Source: Streptomyces sp. NBC_01707
GTDB taxonomy: Bacteria; Actinomycetota; Actinomycetes; Streptomycetales; Streptomycetaceae
Length of the DNA: 64,000 bases
Assembly (NCBI RefSeq): GCF_041438805.1
Contig: NZ_CP109190.1
Location: 4,216,001 to 4,280,000, forward strand
Reading direction: 5' to 3'
Within the stretch, counting starts at the first letter, position 1. Every line of letters begins with the position of its first letter. A program made the position numbers and the translations under genes. Shown piece after piece: positions 44,058-53,229 of the stretch. The notes beneath the pieces are model-generated. The model did no database searches. It was given only the letters and a program-made list of their open reading frames with translations, and had not been told where the DNA came from.

Positions 44058-44468
44058 CCCTTGTTACCTGTAGTAAGTGCGGTAGCGCGGACCCTACTAA
44101 CGGGTAATCATTCGGACAAGGGTTCCGACCACGTTCACTCGTCCCACTCGCCCCGATGCCCTCCGCACACACTGTTTACGCACCCCGCTTGTCGCGCCCC
44201 TCGTGCGTCGGGCAAAGAAACACTCGCTCGTTAGTAGGTACTCCACAAAGAAACGCCGACAGCCACACCTCGATCGAACAGAGACCTGGACCACACCTCG
44301 TGGCTACTGTGCGGTCATGAATCCCGGCGTACCGTGGTGTCACAAGGGATTTCGCGCCTCGAGCAAGCCTCGAATCACGCTCCGTGTGGGCAAGCTCACC
44401 AATGGGGACGGGTCGTAAGGCCGTGTCGGTAGTCCCTAAACTCAGCTTGTTTCAAGGAGGGAGCCATC
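44058..44468. other. 411-bp control region upstream of accA2
   Basis: A locally AT-richer stretch between two divergent genes. TAAACT at 44437-44442 is a credible -10 for accA2, giving a short leader with AGGAGG at 44455-44460. A 71-codon open frame at 44203-44418 has no ribosome site and unusual composition, so I do not call it. Confidence 0.5.
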
Positions 44469-46223
44469 GTGCGCAAGGTGCTCATCGCCAACCGTGGCGA
44501 AATTGCTGTCCGTGTTGCTCGGGCGTGCCGGGATGCCGGGATCGGGAGCGTGGCGGTCTACGCGGACCCGGACCGGGACGCTCTGCATGTGCGTGCGGCC
44601 GACGAGGCATTCGCTCTGGGCGGTGACACCCCGGCCGCCAGCTACCTGGACATGGCGAAGGTGCTGCAGGCGGCCAAGGACTCGGGGGCCGACGCGGTCC
44701 ACCCGGGTTACGGGTTCCTGTCGGAGAACGCCGAGTTCGCCCAGGCGGTGCTGGACGCGGGACTGACGTGGATCGGTCCGCCGCCGCAGGCGATCCGCGA
44801 TCTGGGTGACAAGGTGGCCGCGCGGCACATCGCGCAGCGCGCCGGTGCCCCGCTGGTCGCCGGGACCCCGGACCCGGTGTCGGGTTCGGCGGAGGTCGTG
44901 GCGTTCGCGAAGGAGCACGGGCTGCCGATCGCGATCAAGGCCGCGTTCGGTGGTGGCGGTCGTGGGCTGAAGGTCGCGCGGACGCTGGAGGAGATCCCGG
45001 AGCTGTACGACTCCGCGGTCCGTGAGGCGGTCGCGGCGTTCGGACGCGGGGAGTGCTTCGTGGAGCGCTACCTCGACAAGCCGCGCCATGTGGAGACGCA
45101 GTGCCTGGCCGACTCCCACGGCAACGTGGTGGTCGTCTCGACCCGTGACTGCTCGCTGCAGCGCCGGCATCAGAAGCTCGTCGAGGAGGCTCCGGCGCCG
45201 TTCCTGTCCGAGGCGCAGAACGCGGAGCTGTACGCGGCCTCGAAGGCGATCCTGAAGGAAGCCGGGTACGTCGGTGCGGGAACCGTGGAGTTCCTGGTCG
45301 GCGTGGACGGCACGATCTCCTTCCTGGAGGTCAACACCCGTCTGCAGGTCGAGCACCCGGTGACCGAGGAGGTCACGGGCCTCGACCTGGTCCGCGAGAT
45401 GTTCCGGATCGCGGACGGCGAGAAGCTCGGTTACGACGACCCGGCGGTGCGCGGGCACTCGTTCGAGTTCCGGATCAACGGTGAGGACCCGGGCCGCGGG
45501 TTCCTGCCCGCTCCGGGCACGGTGACCGTGTTCGCCCCGCCGACCGGCCCCGGTGTCCGCCTGGACGCGGGCGTCGAGTCGGGTTCGGTGATCGGCCCGG
45601 CGTGGGACTCGCTGCTCGCGAAGCTCGTCGTGACCGGCGCCACCCGTGAGCAGGCGCTGCAGCGGGCGGCGCGTGCGCTGGCCGAGTTCAACGTCGAGGG
45701 CATGGCCACCGCGATCCCGTTCCACCGCGCGGTCGTCGTCGACCCGGCGTTCACCAGCGACCCGTTCCGCATCCACACCCGCTGGATCGAGACCGAGTTC
45801 GTCAACGAGATCAAGCCCTTCGCCGCCCCCGCCGACGTGGAGGCGGAGGAGGAGACCGGCCGTGAGACGGTCGTCGTCGAGGTCGGCGGAAAGCGTCTCG
45901 AGGTCTCCCTGCCGTCCTCGCTGGGCATGAGCCTGGCCCGTACCGGACTCGCGGCGGGTGCCAAGCCCAAGCGGCGCGCGGCGAAGAAGAGCGGCTCCGC
46001 GGTCTCCGGCGACACCCTCGCGTCCCCGATGCAGGGCACCATCGTCAAGATCGCCGTCGAGGAGGGCCAAGAGGTCCAGGAAGGCGACCTGATCGTCGTC
46101 CTGGAGGCCATGAAGATGGAGCAGCCTCTCAACGCACACCGCGCCGGCACGGTGAAGGGACTCGCCGCCGAGGTCGGCAGTTCGATCTCGTCGGGCGCCG
46201 TCATCTGCGAGATCAAGGACTGA
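44469..46223 (+). CDS. accA2: Biotinylated acyl-CoA carboxylase alpha subunit
   Basis: A 584-residue protein fusing biotin carboxylase (about residues 1-445) with the biotin carrier domain (about 515-584). ATP-grasp features are [22 protein letters not shown] and [15 protein letters not shown]; the biotinylated lysine is K549 in EAMKMEQ. It carboxylates its own biotin and feeds PccB-type carboxyltransferases, supplying malonyl- and methylmalonyl-CoA for fatty acids and polyketides. The linker carries the Lys/Arg-rich [17 protein letters not shown] start with a strong AGGAGG 8 nt upstream. BirA, PccB and PccE are encoded within 5 kb. Confidence 0.96.
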   Translation: MRKVLIANRGEIAVRVARACRDAGIGSVAVYADPDRDALHVRAADEAFALGGDTPAASYLDMAKVLQAAKDSGADAVHPGYGFLSENAEFAQAVLDAGLTWIGPPPQAIRDLGDKVAARHIAQRAGAPLVAGTPDPVSGSAEVVAFAKEHGLPIAIKAAFGGGGRGLKVARTLEEIPELYDSAVREAVAAFGRGECFVERYLDKPRHVETQCLADSHGNVVVVSTRDCSLQRRHQKLVEEAPAPFLSEAQNAELYAASKAILKEAGYVGAGTVEFLVGVDGTISFLEVNTRLQVEHPVTEEVTGLDLVREMFRIADGEKLGYDDPAVRGHSFEFRINGEDPGRGFLPAPGTVTVFAPPTGPGVRLDAGVESGSVIGPAWDSLLAKLVVTGATREQALQRAARALAEFNVEGMATAIPFHRAVVVDPAFTSDPFRIHTRWIETEFVNEIKPFAAPADVEAEEETGRETVVVEVGGKRLEVSLPSSLGMSLARTGLAAGAKPKRRAAKKSGSAVSGDTLASPMQGTIVKIAVEEGQEVQEGDLIVVLEAMKMEQPLNAHRAGTVKGLAAEVGSSISSGAVICEIKD

Positions 46224-46242
46224 TCCCGCACGAAGTTCCGGC

Positions 46243-46284
46243 GAGGCCCCTGCGCAGTCGTACCACCGACTCCGCGGGGGCCTC
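46243..46284 (+). terminator. Terminator of accA2
   Basis: A long hairpin: GAGGCCCC...GCG...AGTCG pairs with CGACT...CGC...GGGGCCTC with small internal mismatches and a 6-base loop, 20 bases after the stop codon. Confidence 0.85.
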
Positions 46285-46372
46285 GGCCGTTCGGCGGCCG
46301 GGCAGGAGGAGAGGTCGTCCGGTTGCGCGATGGCATCCTGGACCCGGGGGCGGAAAAAGGGAGGACTGCGCA

Positions 46373-46972
46373 ATGGCGATGAGCACGGCACAGACGCCGG
46401 GCCGGCCCATGCGCGCCGACGCGCGCCGCAACTACGACCGGCTGCTCGGCGAAGCCCGTACGGCGTTCGCGGAACACGGCACGGACGCGTCGCTGGAGGA
46501 CATCGCGCGCCGGTCGGGCGTGGGCATCGGCACGCTGTACCGGCACTTCCCGAACCGGCACGCCCTGATGAGCGCGGTCTTCCAGGAGGCCCTGGGCACA
46601 CTCCTCACCCGGTCCCACGAGTTGGCGGCGGCGGAGAATCCGTGCAGCGGTCTGGTCGAGTGGCTGGGTGCGATCATCACTCATGCGGGTGAGTACCGGG
46701 GGCTTGCGCAGGCACTCATGTCGACGTCGCGGGACGAGACTTCGGCGCTGTCCGACTGCAATGTGCCGCTGCGGGAGGCAGGGGCACGGCTGCTGGCCCG
46801 GGCGCAGGCGAGCGGCACGGTGCGGGCGGATGTGTCGATCGGTGACTTGATGCAGCTGACGAATGCGATCGCGTTGGCTGCGGAGCAGGCGCCGGAGGAC
46901 CCGGCGTTGGCGGGCCGCCTGCTGACGCTGACGCTGCAGGGGCTGAAGGGGCCGCGCGCAGCCGGGGGTTGA
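46373..46972 (+). CDS. TetR family transcriptional regulator
   Basis: A 199-residue regulator. The N-terminal domain (about residues 18-62) reads NYDRLLGEARTAFAEHGTDA, SLEDIARRSGVGIGTLYRHF and PNRHALM, a textbook TetR helix-turn-helix. The ligand-binding half is Ala/Leu-rich and gives no effector. GGGAGGA lies 8 nt before the ATG. It follows the accA2 terminator and faces the DeoR-type gene across a repeat element, so it is probably monocistronic. Confidence 0.92.
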   Translation: MAMSTAQTPGRPMRADARRNYDRLLGEARTAFAEHGTDASLEDIARRSGVGIGTLYRHFPNRHALMSAVFQEALGTLLTRSHELAAAENPCSGLVEWLGAIITHAGEYRGLAQALMSTSRDETSALSDCNVPLREAGARLLARAQASGTVRADVSIGDLMQLTNAIALAAEQAPEDPALAGRLLTLTLQGLKGPRAAGG

Positions 46973-47032
46973 GGCATGCCGAAGCCGGGGGTTCGCGCCC
47001 CCGACCCTCGAAGGCCCAAGGGCTGTCCCGTC

Positions 47033-47181
47033 ATCCCTGACGGGCGCACGACGAATACTCGGCAGCTCGCCACGTTGCCGGAACGCCCGGGCACACCCGG
47101 TACGAGGACGCCCTCGCACCTTGCGACGCACCGCAGCCGTCGCCGCGCGCCGGTCCGCCAGGGATGGCGGGCCGGCCCTCA
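47033..47181. repeat. Interspersed ~148-bp repeat, copy B
   Basis: The counterpart of copy A at 33357-33503, same orientation on the plus strand. It lies in the convergent gap after the TetR gene, and its terminal GCCCTCAG contains the stop codon of the leftward DeoR-type gene. Confidence 0.75.
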
Positions 47182-48141
47182 GCGGCGGCGCAGGTCCGCC
47201 ACGCGGGCGCGGTCCCCCGAGGGCTGGTCCGTCAAGGACGCGGCCGCACTGCGCAGTTGCGGACCGGGGCCGCCGTGCGTGCGACGCTGGCCTGGAAGCG
47301 GCATGTCCCGGCGCGCCTGACGGCCCGGCGAGAGGGAGTCCGCCCCGGCGGGGCCCGTCCCCCCACCGGCCACCGCGATCTGTACACCCTGGTCCGCCAG
47401 GGCCTGCAGTTCGGTGGCGGCCCGGTCGTCATGGCCCGCGGGTTCGTCCGTCACCAGGCGGGTGATCAGGTCCGTCGGTACCGTCTGGAACATGGTGTCG
47501 GAGCCCAGTTTGGTGTGGTCCGCGAGGACCACCACCTCCGCGGCGGCCTGCACCAACGCCCGGTCCACGCTCGCCGAGAGCATGTTGGACGTGGACAGCC
47601 CACGCTCCGCGGTGAGCCCGCTTCCGGACAGGAACGCGCGCGACACCCGCAGACCCTGGAGCGACTGTTCCGCACCACTGCCCACCAGGGCGTAGTTGGA
47701 ACCGCGCAGGGTGCCGCCGGTCATCACCACTTCCACCCGGTTGGCATGGGCCAACGCCTGGGCGACCAGCAGTGAGTTGGTGACCACGGTCAGGCCGGGG
47801 ATCCGCGCGAGCCGACGGGCCAGCTCCTGCGTGGTCGTGCCGGCACCGACGACGATGGCCTCGCCCTCTTCGACGAGGCCGGCGGCCAGGTCGGCGATGG
47901 CCGTCTTCTCGGCGGTGGCGAGATGGGATTTCTGCGGAAAGCCGGACTCCCGCGTGAAACCGCCCGGCAGTACCGCACCGCCATGCCGGCGGTCGAGGAG
48001 TCCTTCTGCCTCCAGTGCCCGCACGTCCCGCCGTACGGTCACTTCGGAGGTCTGGACGACGCGGGCGAGCTCGCGGAGCGATACTGCCCCGTTGGCGCGC
48101 ACCATTTCGAGGATCAACTGACGACGTTCTGCAGCGAACAC
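47179..48141 (-). CDS. DeoR family transcriptional regulator
   Basis: A 320-residue repressor-type protein. The N-terminal DeoR helix-turn-helix (about residues 5-58) reads RRQLILEMVRANGAVSLREL, VVQTSEVTVRRDVRALEAEG and LLDRRHGGAVLP. The following sugar-phosphate-sensing domain (about 75-255) has VVGAGTTTQELARRL and LADHTKLGSD. Such regulators answer to phosphorylated sugars. About 60 C-terminal residues rich in Gly, Arg, Pro and Gln extend beyond the usual family end, and the stop codon lies in the repeat element. It is a possible regulator of the nucleoside island 3 kb away (inference). Confidence 0.9.
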   Translation of the reverse strand: MFAAERRQLILEMVRANGAVSLRELARVVQTSEVTVRRDVRALEAEGLLDRRHGGAVLPGGFTRESGFPQKSHLATAEKTAIADLAAGLVEEGEAIVVGAGTTTQELARRLARIPGLTVVTNSLLVAQALAHANRVEVVMTGGTLRGSNYALVGSGAEQSLQGLRVSRAFLSGSGLTAERGLSTSNMLSASVDRALVQAAAEVVVLADHTKLGSDTMFQTVPTDLITRLVTDEPAGHDDRAATELQALADQGVQIAVAGGGTGPAGADSLSPGRQARRDMPLPGQRRTHGGPGPQLRSAAASLTDQPSGDRARVADLRRR

Positions 48142-48213
48142 GAAACTGACAGTAACGTGACCGCGCGAGGGTTTTCAGCAGTTTGCGCCGAAAAACAGAA
48201 GTTGTACACACAA

Positions 48214-48241
48214 GGGGCCGCCAAGTGGTATAGGCGGCCCC
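48214..48241 (-). terminator. Terminator of the LpdA-like gene
   Basis: A perfect 9-bp stem (GGGGCCGCC with GGCGGCCCC) with a 10-base loop, about 80 bases after the flavoprotein stop and before the DeoR-type gene. Confidence 0.75.
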
Positions 48242-48319
48242 GTTGTTGTTCCCTACTGACCGGACATCGGCATGCCGCCCGCCTGAGTTGCCGGGGGTTG
48301 CCAGGGAATGTCGGGTTTT

Positions 48320-49759
48320 CTAGGCCTCGCCGGCGCGCTTCCGCGTGTGCAACTGACGTGCCACTTCTGCGATCGATCCCGACAGGGACGGATACACAGT
48401 GAAAGCGTTTGCGATCTGTTCCACCGTCAGATTGTTGTCGACCGCGATCGAGATGGGGTGGATCAGCTCGCTGGCCCTCGGTGCGACGACACAGCCGCCG
48501 ACCACGATGCCCGTGCCGGGCCGACAGAGGATCTTGACGAAGCCGTCCCGGATGCCCTGCATCTTGGCGCGCGGGTTGCGCAGCAGCGGCAGCTTCACCA
48601 CGCGCGCGTCGATCGCGCCCGCGTCGACGTCCGCCTGGGTGTAGCCGACGGTGGCGATCTCCGGGTCGGTGAAGACGTTCGAGGAGACCGTCTTCAGGTT
48701 CAGCGGGGCGACCGCGTCACCGAGGAAGTGGTACATCGCGATCCGGCCCTGCATCGCGGCGACCGAGGCGAGCGCGAAGATGCCGGTGACGTCACCGGCC
48801 GCGTACACGCCGGGGGCGCTGGTGCGGGAGACCTTGTCGGTCCAGATGTGGCCGGACTCCTTGAGCCGGACCCCGGCCTCCTCCAGGCCCATCCCCGCGC
48901 TGTTCGGGATCGCGCCGACCGCCATCAGACAGTGCGAACCGGTGATGACGCGGCCGTCGGAGAGCGTGACCTCGACCCGGTCGCCGACCCTCTTCGCCGC
49001 CTGGGCGCGCGAGCGGGCCATGACGTTCATGCCACGGCGCCGGAAGACGTCCTCCAGCACGGCGGCCGCGTCCGGGTCCTCGCCGGGCAGCACCCGGTCG
49101 CGGGACGAGACGAGGGTGACGCGCGAGCCCAGCGCCTGGTAGGCGCCGGCGAACTCGGCACCGGTGACACCGGAGCCGACCACGATGAGCTCCTCGGGGA
49201 GCTCGTCGAGGTCGTAGACCTGGGTCCAGTTCAGAATGCGCTCGCCGTCGGGGAGCGCGTCCGGGATCTCCCGGGGGTGACCGCCGGTCGCGATCAGCAC
49301 GGCGTCGGCGGTGAGCGTCTCCTCCGTGCCGTCGGCCGCGGTCACCACGACCTTGCGGGAGCCGTCGGCGGCCTGGAGGCCTTCCAGCCTGCCCCGGCCG
49401 CGCATCACGCGTGCACCCGCACGGGTGACGGAGGCGGTGATGTCGTGGGACTGGGCGAGCGCCAGGCGCTTCACGCGTCGGTTGACCTTGCCGAGGTCGA
49501 CACCGACCACCCGCGCCGCCTGCTCGATGTGCGGCGTGTCGTCGGCGACGATGATCCCCAACTCCTCGTACGAAGAGTCGAAGGTGGTCATCACCTCTGC
49601 CGTCGCGATCAGGGTCTTCGAGGGCACGCAGTCGGTGAGCACCGACGCGCCGCCGAGGCCGTCGCAGTCGACGACGGTCACCTCCGCGCCGAGCTGGGCG
49701 CCCACCAATGCCGCCTCGTACCCGCCGGGTCCGCCGCCGATGATCACGATCCGGGTCAC
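48320..49759 (-). CDS. LpdA-like NAD(P)H-quinone dehydrogenase, disulfide-lacking flavoprotein
   Basis: A 479-residue FAD/NAD flavoprotein of the dihydrolipoamide dehydrogenase family. FAD-binding [10 protein letters not shown] (8-17), NAD-binding [15 protein letters not shown] and the second FAD motif [11 protein letters not shown] are intact. The redox-active CxxxxC is broken: the first cysteine is replaced ([14 protein letters not shown]39 with C44 retained), and the C-terminal HPxxxE catalytic dyad is YPSLSG. These are features of mycobacterial LpdA (Rv3303c), which is an NAD(P)H:quinone reductase, so lipoamide activity is unlikely. AGGCGGA precedes the GTG start. Confidence 0.9.
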   Translation of the reverse strand: MTRIVIIGGGPGGYEAALVGAQLGAEVTVVDCDGLGGASVLTDCVPSKTLIATAEVMTTFDSSYEELGIIVADDTPHIEQAARVVGVDLGKVNRRVKRLALAQSHDITASVTRAGARVMRGRGRLEGLQAADGSRKVVVTAADGTEETLTADAVLIATGGHPREIPDALPDGERILNWTQVYDLDELPEELIVVGSGVTGAEFAGAYQALGSRVTLVSSRDRVLPGEDPDAAAVLEDVFRRRGMNVMARSRAQAAKRVGDRVEVTLSDGRVITGSHCLMAVGAIPNSAGMGLEEAGVRLKESGHIWTDKVSRTSAPGVYAAGDVTGIFALASVAAMQGRIAMYHFLGDAVAPLNLKTVSSNVFTDPEIATVGYTQADVDAGAIDARVVKLPLLRNPRAKMQGIRDGFVKILCRPGTGIVVGGCVVAPRASELIHPISIAVDNNLTVEQIANAFTVYPSLSGSIAEVARQLHTRKRAGEA

Positions 49760-50008
49760 GAAAAGTCCGCCTCGCGTATGTCATCCCGCGGCCGTCTGCC
49801 GCCCCGGCCGGGGGTCCGGGGGATCACCCCGGGGGAATGCAGTACGTACTCCATTGTCCCGCACGCGCCAAGATGCTTCGCCCCGGGGCCCTCCATACGG
49901 GACAGGGACCCCCGGACGAGCCGGCGGCGGAGCCCTCGGCCCGGCCTCCGGCACGACCCTCGCCAGGGTCTTCGTCACAGGAATCGCCGCTCGCCGGGCC
50001 ACCTCCCG

Positions 50009-50021
50009 TACCCTCGATCCC
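50009..50021 (+). promoter_or_regulatory. Leaderless-type -10 element of the GGCT-like gene
   Basis: TACCCT lies 7 nt before the ATG at 50022. Confidence 0.45.
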
Positions 50022-50459
50022 ATGTCGCTCTACGCCGCGTACGCCGGCAACCTCGACGCGCGGCTGATGACCCGCCGCGCACCGCATTCCCCGCTGCGCG
50101 GCACCGGCTGGCTCAACGGCTGGCGGCTGACCTTCGGCGGGGAGCAGATGGGCTGGGAAGGCGCGCTGGCCACAGTGGTGGAGGCGCCGCGTTCGCAGGT
50201 CTTCGTGGCGCTGTACGACCTGGCGCCGATGGACGAGGACTCCATGGACCGGTGGGAGGGTGTCGGCCTCGACATCTACCGGCGGATGCGGGTGCGGGTG
50301 CACACCCTGGACGGCGAGGAGCCGGCCTGGATGTACGTGCTGAACGCGTACGAGGGCGGACTGCCGTCCGCCCGGTACCTGGGCGAGCTGGCGGACGCCG
50401 CCGAGTCGGCGGGCGCGCCGCACGACTACGTGATGGAGCTGCGCAAGCGCCCCTGCTGA
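50022..50459 (+). CDS. Gamma-glutamylcyclotransferase-like protein
   Basis: A 145-residue protein beginning [20 protein letters not shown], a variant of the YGSN substrate-binding loop of the GGCT/AIG2 fold, followed by [20 protein letters not shown] and [20 protein letters not shown]. The conserved glutamate expected after the core strand is plausibly in this last block. The fold hosts gamma-glutamyl-amine cyclotransferases; the substrate is unproven. It precedes pnp by 104 bp that contain the pnp operator and promoter. Confidence 0.8.
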   Translation: MSLYAAYAGNLDARLMTRRAPHSPLRGTGWLNGWRLTFGGEQMGWEGALATVVEAPRSQVFVALYDLAPMDEDSMDRWEGVGLDIYRRMRVRVHTLDGEEPAWMYVLNAYEGGLPSARYLGELADAAESAGAPHDYVMELRKRPC

Positions 50460-50526
50460 GCAGCACACTTCCCGACGTTTTGTGCGAAAGCACGAAGAGG
50501 CGTGTGCAGACTCTCCGCATAGGCAT

Positions 50527-50538
50527 CTACGCGCGTAG
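50527..50538 (+). promoter_or_regulatory. Palindromic operator of the pnp gene
   Basis: CTACGCGCGTAG, a perfect 12-bp palindrome, ends 12 bp before the -10 hexamer of the purine nucleoside phosphorylase gene. The identical 12 bases occur at the deoC promoter. Confidence 0.7.
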
Positions 50539-50550
50539 GGATTCACCGGC

Positions 50551-50563
50551 TACGCTCATCCGC
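50551..50563 (+). promoter_or_regulatory. Leaderless-type -10 element of pnp
   Basis: TACGCT lies 7 nt before the GTG at 50564, with the palindrome at 50527-50538 near the -35 position. Confidence 0.6.
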
Positions 50564-51388
50564 GTGAACGCATCTGTTATTCCGGACAACATCCAGGGCG
50601 ACCCGCACGCCGCCGCCGCCGACGCCGCCGCCCGACTGCGCGAGCTGACCGGCGCCGAGACCCACGACGTCGCGCTCGTGATGGGTTCCGGCTGGGCACC
50701 TGCGGGCGACGCGCTCGGCGCGCCCGAGGCCGAGTTCCCGGTGACCGCACTGCCCGGCTTCCCGGCGCCGGCCGTCGAGGGCCACGGCGGCACGATCCGC
50801 TCGTACCGGATCGGCGACAAGCGCGCCCTGGTCTTCCTCGGCCGCACGCACTTCTACGAGGGCCGCGGCGTCGCCGCCGTCGCACACGGCGTCCGTACCG
50901 CCGTCGCCGCGGGCTGCAAGACCGTCGTCCTGACGAACGGCTGCGGCGGTCTGCGCGAGGGCATGCGCCCCGGACAGCCCGTCCTGATCAGCGACCACAT
51001 CAACCTCACCGCGGCCTCGCCGATCATCGGCGCCAACTTCGTCGACCTGACCGACCTGTACTCGCCGCGGCTGCGCGCCCTGTGCAAGGAGATCGACGAG
51101 ACGCTCGAAGAAGGCGTGTACGTGCAGTTCCCCGGACCGCACTACGAGACTCCGGCCGAGATCAACATGGTGCGGGTCATGGGTGGTGACCTGGTGGGCA
51201 TGTCGACCGTGCTCGAAGCGATCGCCGCGCGGGAGGCGGGGGCCGAGGTGCTGGGTATTTCGCTCGTCACGAATCTGGCTGCCGGGTTGAGCGGGGAGCC
51301 GCTGAACCATGAAGAGGTGCTGCAGGCGGGACGCGACTCGGCGACCCGGATGGGGTCGTTGCTGGCGCGGGTGCTCGACCGTATCTGA
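50564..51388 (+). CDS. Purine nucleoside phosphorylase
   Basis: A 274-residue class I trimer-type purine nucleoside phosphorylase, which splits (deoxy)inosine/(deoxy)guanosine with phosphate to the base and (deoxy)ribose-1-phosphate. Family signatures are [13 protein letters not shown] (phosphate loop), [36 protein letters not shown] and the purine-binding [14 protein letters not shown] followed by [14 protein letters not shown] start at 50564 is decided by the -10 spacing; the frame is open for 2.2 kb upstream but not coding there. The phospho-sugar mutase gene follows after an intergenic hairpin repeat. Confidence 0.95.
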   Translation: MNASVIPDNIQGDPHAAAADAAARLRELTGAETHDVALVMGSGWAPAGDALGAPEAEFPVTALPGFPAPAVEGHGGTIRSYRIGDKRALVFLGRTHFYEGRGVAAVAHGVRTAVAAGCKTVVLTNGCGGLREGMRPGQPVLISDHINLTAASPIIGANFVDLTDLYSPRLRALCKEIDETLEEGVYVQFPGPHYETPAEINMVRVMGGDLVGMSTVLEAIAAREAGAEVLGISLVTNLAAGLSGEPLNHEEVLQAGRDSATRMGSLLARVLDRI

Positions 51389-51450
51389 GCGGGCGTCGCA
51401 CCGGCGGCGGGCGGTTTCCCCGACCCGCCCCTTCCCGAACCGGGGTTCGA

Positions 51451-51527
51451 CCCCGGACCCCGCGCCTCGAACGCCGGCGAGGCCGAAGAATTGGCCCCTC
51501 CGGCGATTGAGGGACGGGGGTCCGGGG
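51451..51527. repeat. Long inverted repeat of a common Streptomyces intergenic family
   Basis: Left arm 51451-51487 and right arm about 51491-51527 pair imperfectly over some 37 bp (outer CCCCGGACCCC against GGGGTCCGGGG; inner CGCCGG against CCGGCG). Sequences of this GCCGGCGAGGC...CCTCCGGCG type recur between Streptomyces genes, from general knowledge. Here it probably terminates pnp transcription fully or partly before the mutase gene. Confidence 0.75.
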
Positions 51528-51570
51528 GCAGCTCCCCCGTAACCCACCCCACCCCCGAAAGGCGGACACC

Positions 51571-53211
51571 GTGCAGCAGGACCTCATCACGCAGGCCAGG
51601 ACCTGGCTCGCCGAGGACCCCGACCCCGAGACCCGCGACGAGCTCGCCAAGCTCATCGACGCCGAGGACCTCGACGCGCTCGCCGCACGGTTCGCCGGCA
51701 CGCTGCAGTTCGGTACCGCCGGGCTCCGTGGCGAGCTGGGAGCCGGGCCGATGCGGATGAACCGGTCCGTCGTCATCCGCGCCGCCGCCGGGCTCGCCGC
51801 CTATCTGAAGGCGCAGGGCCGGACCGGCGGCCTGGTCGTCATCGGGTACGACGCCCGCTACAAGTCCGCCGACTTCGCCCGCGACACCGCGGCCGTGATG
51901 ACGGGCGCGGGCCTGCGGGCGGCGGTCCTCCCCCGCCCGCTGCCCACCCCCGTCCTGGCGTACGCCATAAGGCATCTGGGTGCCGTCGCCGGCGTCGAGG
52001 TGACCGCCAGTCACAACCCGCCGCGCGACAACGGCTACAAGGTCTACCTCGGCGACGGCTCGCAGATCGTGCCCCCGGCCGACGGCGAGATCGCCGACGC
52101 GATCGCCGCGGTCGGCCCGCTGGCCGGCGTCGACCGCCCGGAGAACGGCTGGGAGATCCTGGGCGACGAGGTCCTGGACGCCTATCTGGCGCGTACGGAC
52201 GCGGTCCTCGCCGCCGGGTCCCCGCGCACCGCCCGGACGGTGTACACGGCGATGCACGGCGTCGGCACGTCCGTCCTGACCGCGGCCTTCGCCCGTGCCG
52301 GCTTCCCCGCCCCGGTACTCGTCACCGAGCAGGCGGAGCCCGACCCGGCGTTTCCCACCGTCGCCTTCCCCAACCCGGAGGAGCCCGGCGCGATGGACCT
52401 CGCCTTCGCCACCGCCCGGCGCGCGAACCCGGACCTCGTCATCGCCAACGACCCGGACGCCGACCGCTGCGCCGTGGCCGTGCCGGACGCCACCGCGGAC
52501 GGCGGCTGGCGCATGCTGCGCGGCGACGAGGTCGGCGCGCTGCTCGCGGCGCATCTGGTCGCCCGGGGTGCCACCGGCGTCTTCGCCGAGTCGATCGTGT
52601 CGTCGTCGCTGCTCGGCCGGATCGCCGAGAAGGCGGGCAACGGCTACGAGGAGACGCTGACCGGCTTCAAGTGGATCGCCCGCGTCGACGGCCTGCGGTA
52701 CGGGTACGAGGAGGCGCTCGGCTACTGCGTCGACCCGGACGGCGTGCGCGACAAGGACGGCATCACGGCCGCTCTGCTCGCCGCCGAGCTGGCCTCCGGG
52801 CTCAAGGAGCAGGGCCGTACGCTCCTCGATCTCCTCGACGACATCGCGGTCGAGCACGGGCTGCACGCCACCGACCAGCTGTCGGTCCGGGTGGAGGACC
52901 TGTCGGTCATCGCGGACGCCATGCGGCGGCTGCGCGACACCCCGCCGACCGCACTCGCGGGCCTCGCCGTCACCTCGGCCGAGGACCTGTCGGAAGGGAC
53001 GGAGCAGCTGCCGCCCACCGACGGGCTGCGCTACCACCTCGAGGGTGCCCGGGTGATCGTCCGCCCGAGCGGTACCGAGCCGAAGCTGAAGTGCTACCTG
53101 GAGGTCGTGGTGCCGGTCGCTTCGGCGGGCGAGCTCCCCGCCGCCCGTGCGAAGGGCGCCGAACTGCTCGCCGGGATCAAGCGGGATCTGTCGGCGGCCG
53201 CGGGGATCTGA
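51571..53211 (+). CDS. Phospho-sugar mutase (phosphoglucomutase/phosphomannomutase family)
   Basis: A 546-residue four-domain alpha-D-phosphohexomutase. The phosphoserine loop is TASHNPPRDNGYKVY with S147, the metal loop DPDADRCAVA, the sugar-binding loop FKWIARVDGLRYGYEEALGY, and the phosphate-binding loop VRPSGTEPKLKCYLE. The length and GLRGELGAGPMRMN near residue 50 match the long subfamily that includes eukaryotic PGM2-like phosphopentomutases, so ribose-1-P/deoxyribose-1-P mutase activity is a good alternative to hexose mutation. Its position between pnp and deoC supports that. GTG start with AAAGG 9 nt upstream. Confidence 0.93.
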   Translation: MQQDLITQARTWLAEDPDPETRDELAKLIDAEDLDALAARFAGTLQFGTAGLRGELGAGPMRMNRSVVIRAAAGLAAYLKAQGRTGGLVVIGYDARYKSADFARDTAAVMTGAGLRAAVLPRPLPTPVLAYAIRHLGAVAGVEVTASHNPPRDNGYKVYLGDGSQIVPPADGEIADAIAAVGPLAGVDRPENGWEILGDEVLDAYLARTDAVLAAGSPRTARTVYTAMHGVGTSVLTAAFARAGFPAPVLVTEQAEPDPAFPTVAFPNPEEPGAMDLAFATARRANPDLVIANDPDADRCAVAVPDATADGGWRMLRGDEVGALLAAHLVARGATGVFAESIVSSSLLGRIAEKAGNGYEETLTGFKWIARVDGLRYGYEEALGYCVDPDGVRDKDGITAALLAAELASGLKEQGRTLLDLLDDIAVEHGLHATDQLSVRVEDLSVIADAMRRLRDTPPTALAGLAVTSAEDLSEGTEQLPPTDGLRYHLEGARVIVRPSGTEPKLKCYLEVVVPVASAGELPAARAKGAELLAGIKRDLSAAAGI

Positions 53212-53229
53212 GCGGGTCGGACACCGGCT

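Noticed and set aside
44203..44418. 71-codon open frame upstream of accA2
   Set aside because: No ribosome site, amino-acid composition rich in Lys, Thr and His unlike its neighbours, and it overlaps the likely accA2 promoter region.
49841..49850. Perfect palindrome AGTACGTACT between the LpdA-like gene and the GGCT-like gene
   Set aside because: It is a single 10-bp palindrome with no clear position relative to a promoter element; chance occurrence cannot be excluded.
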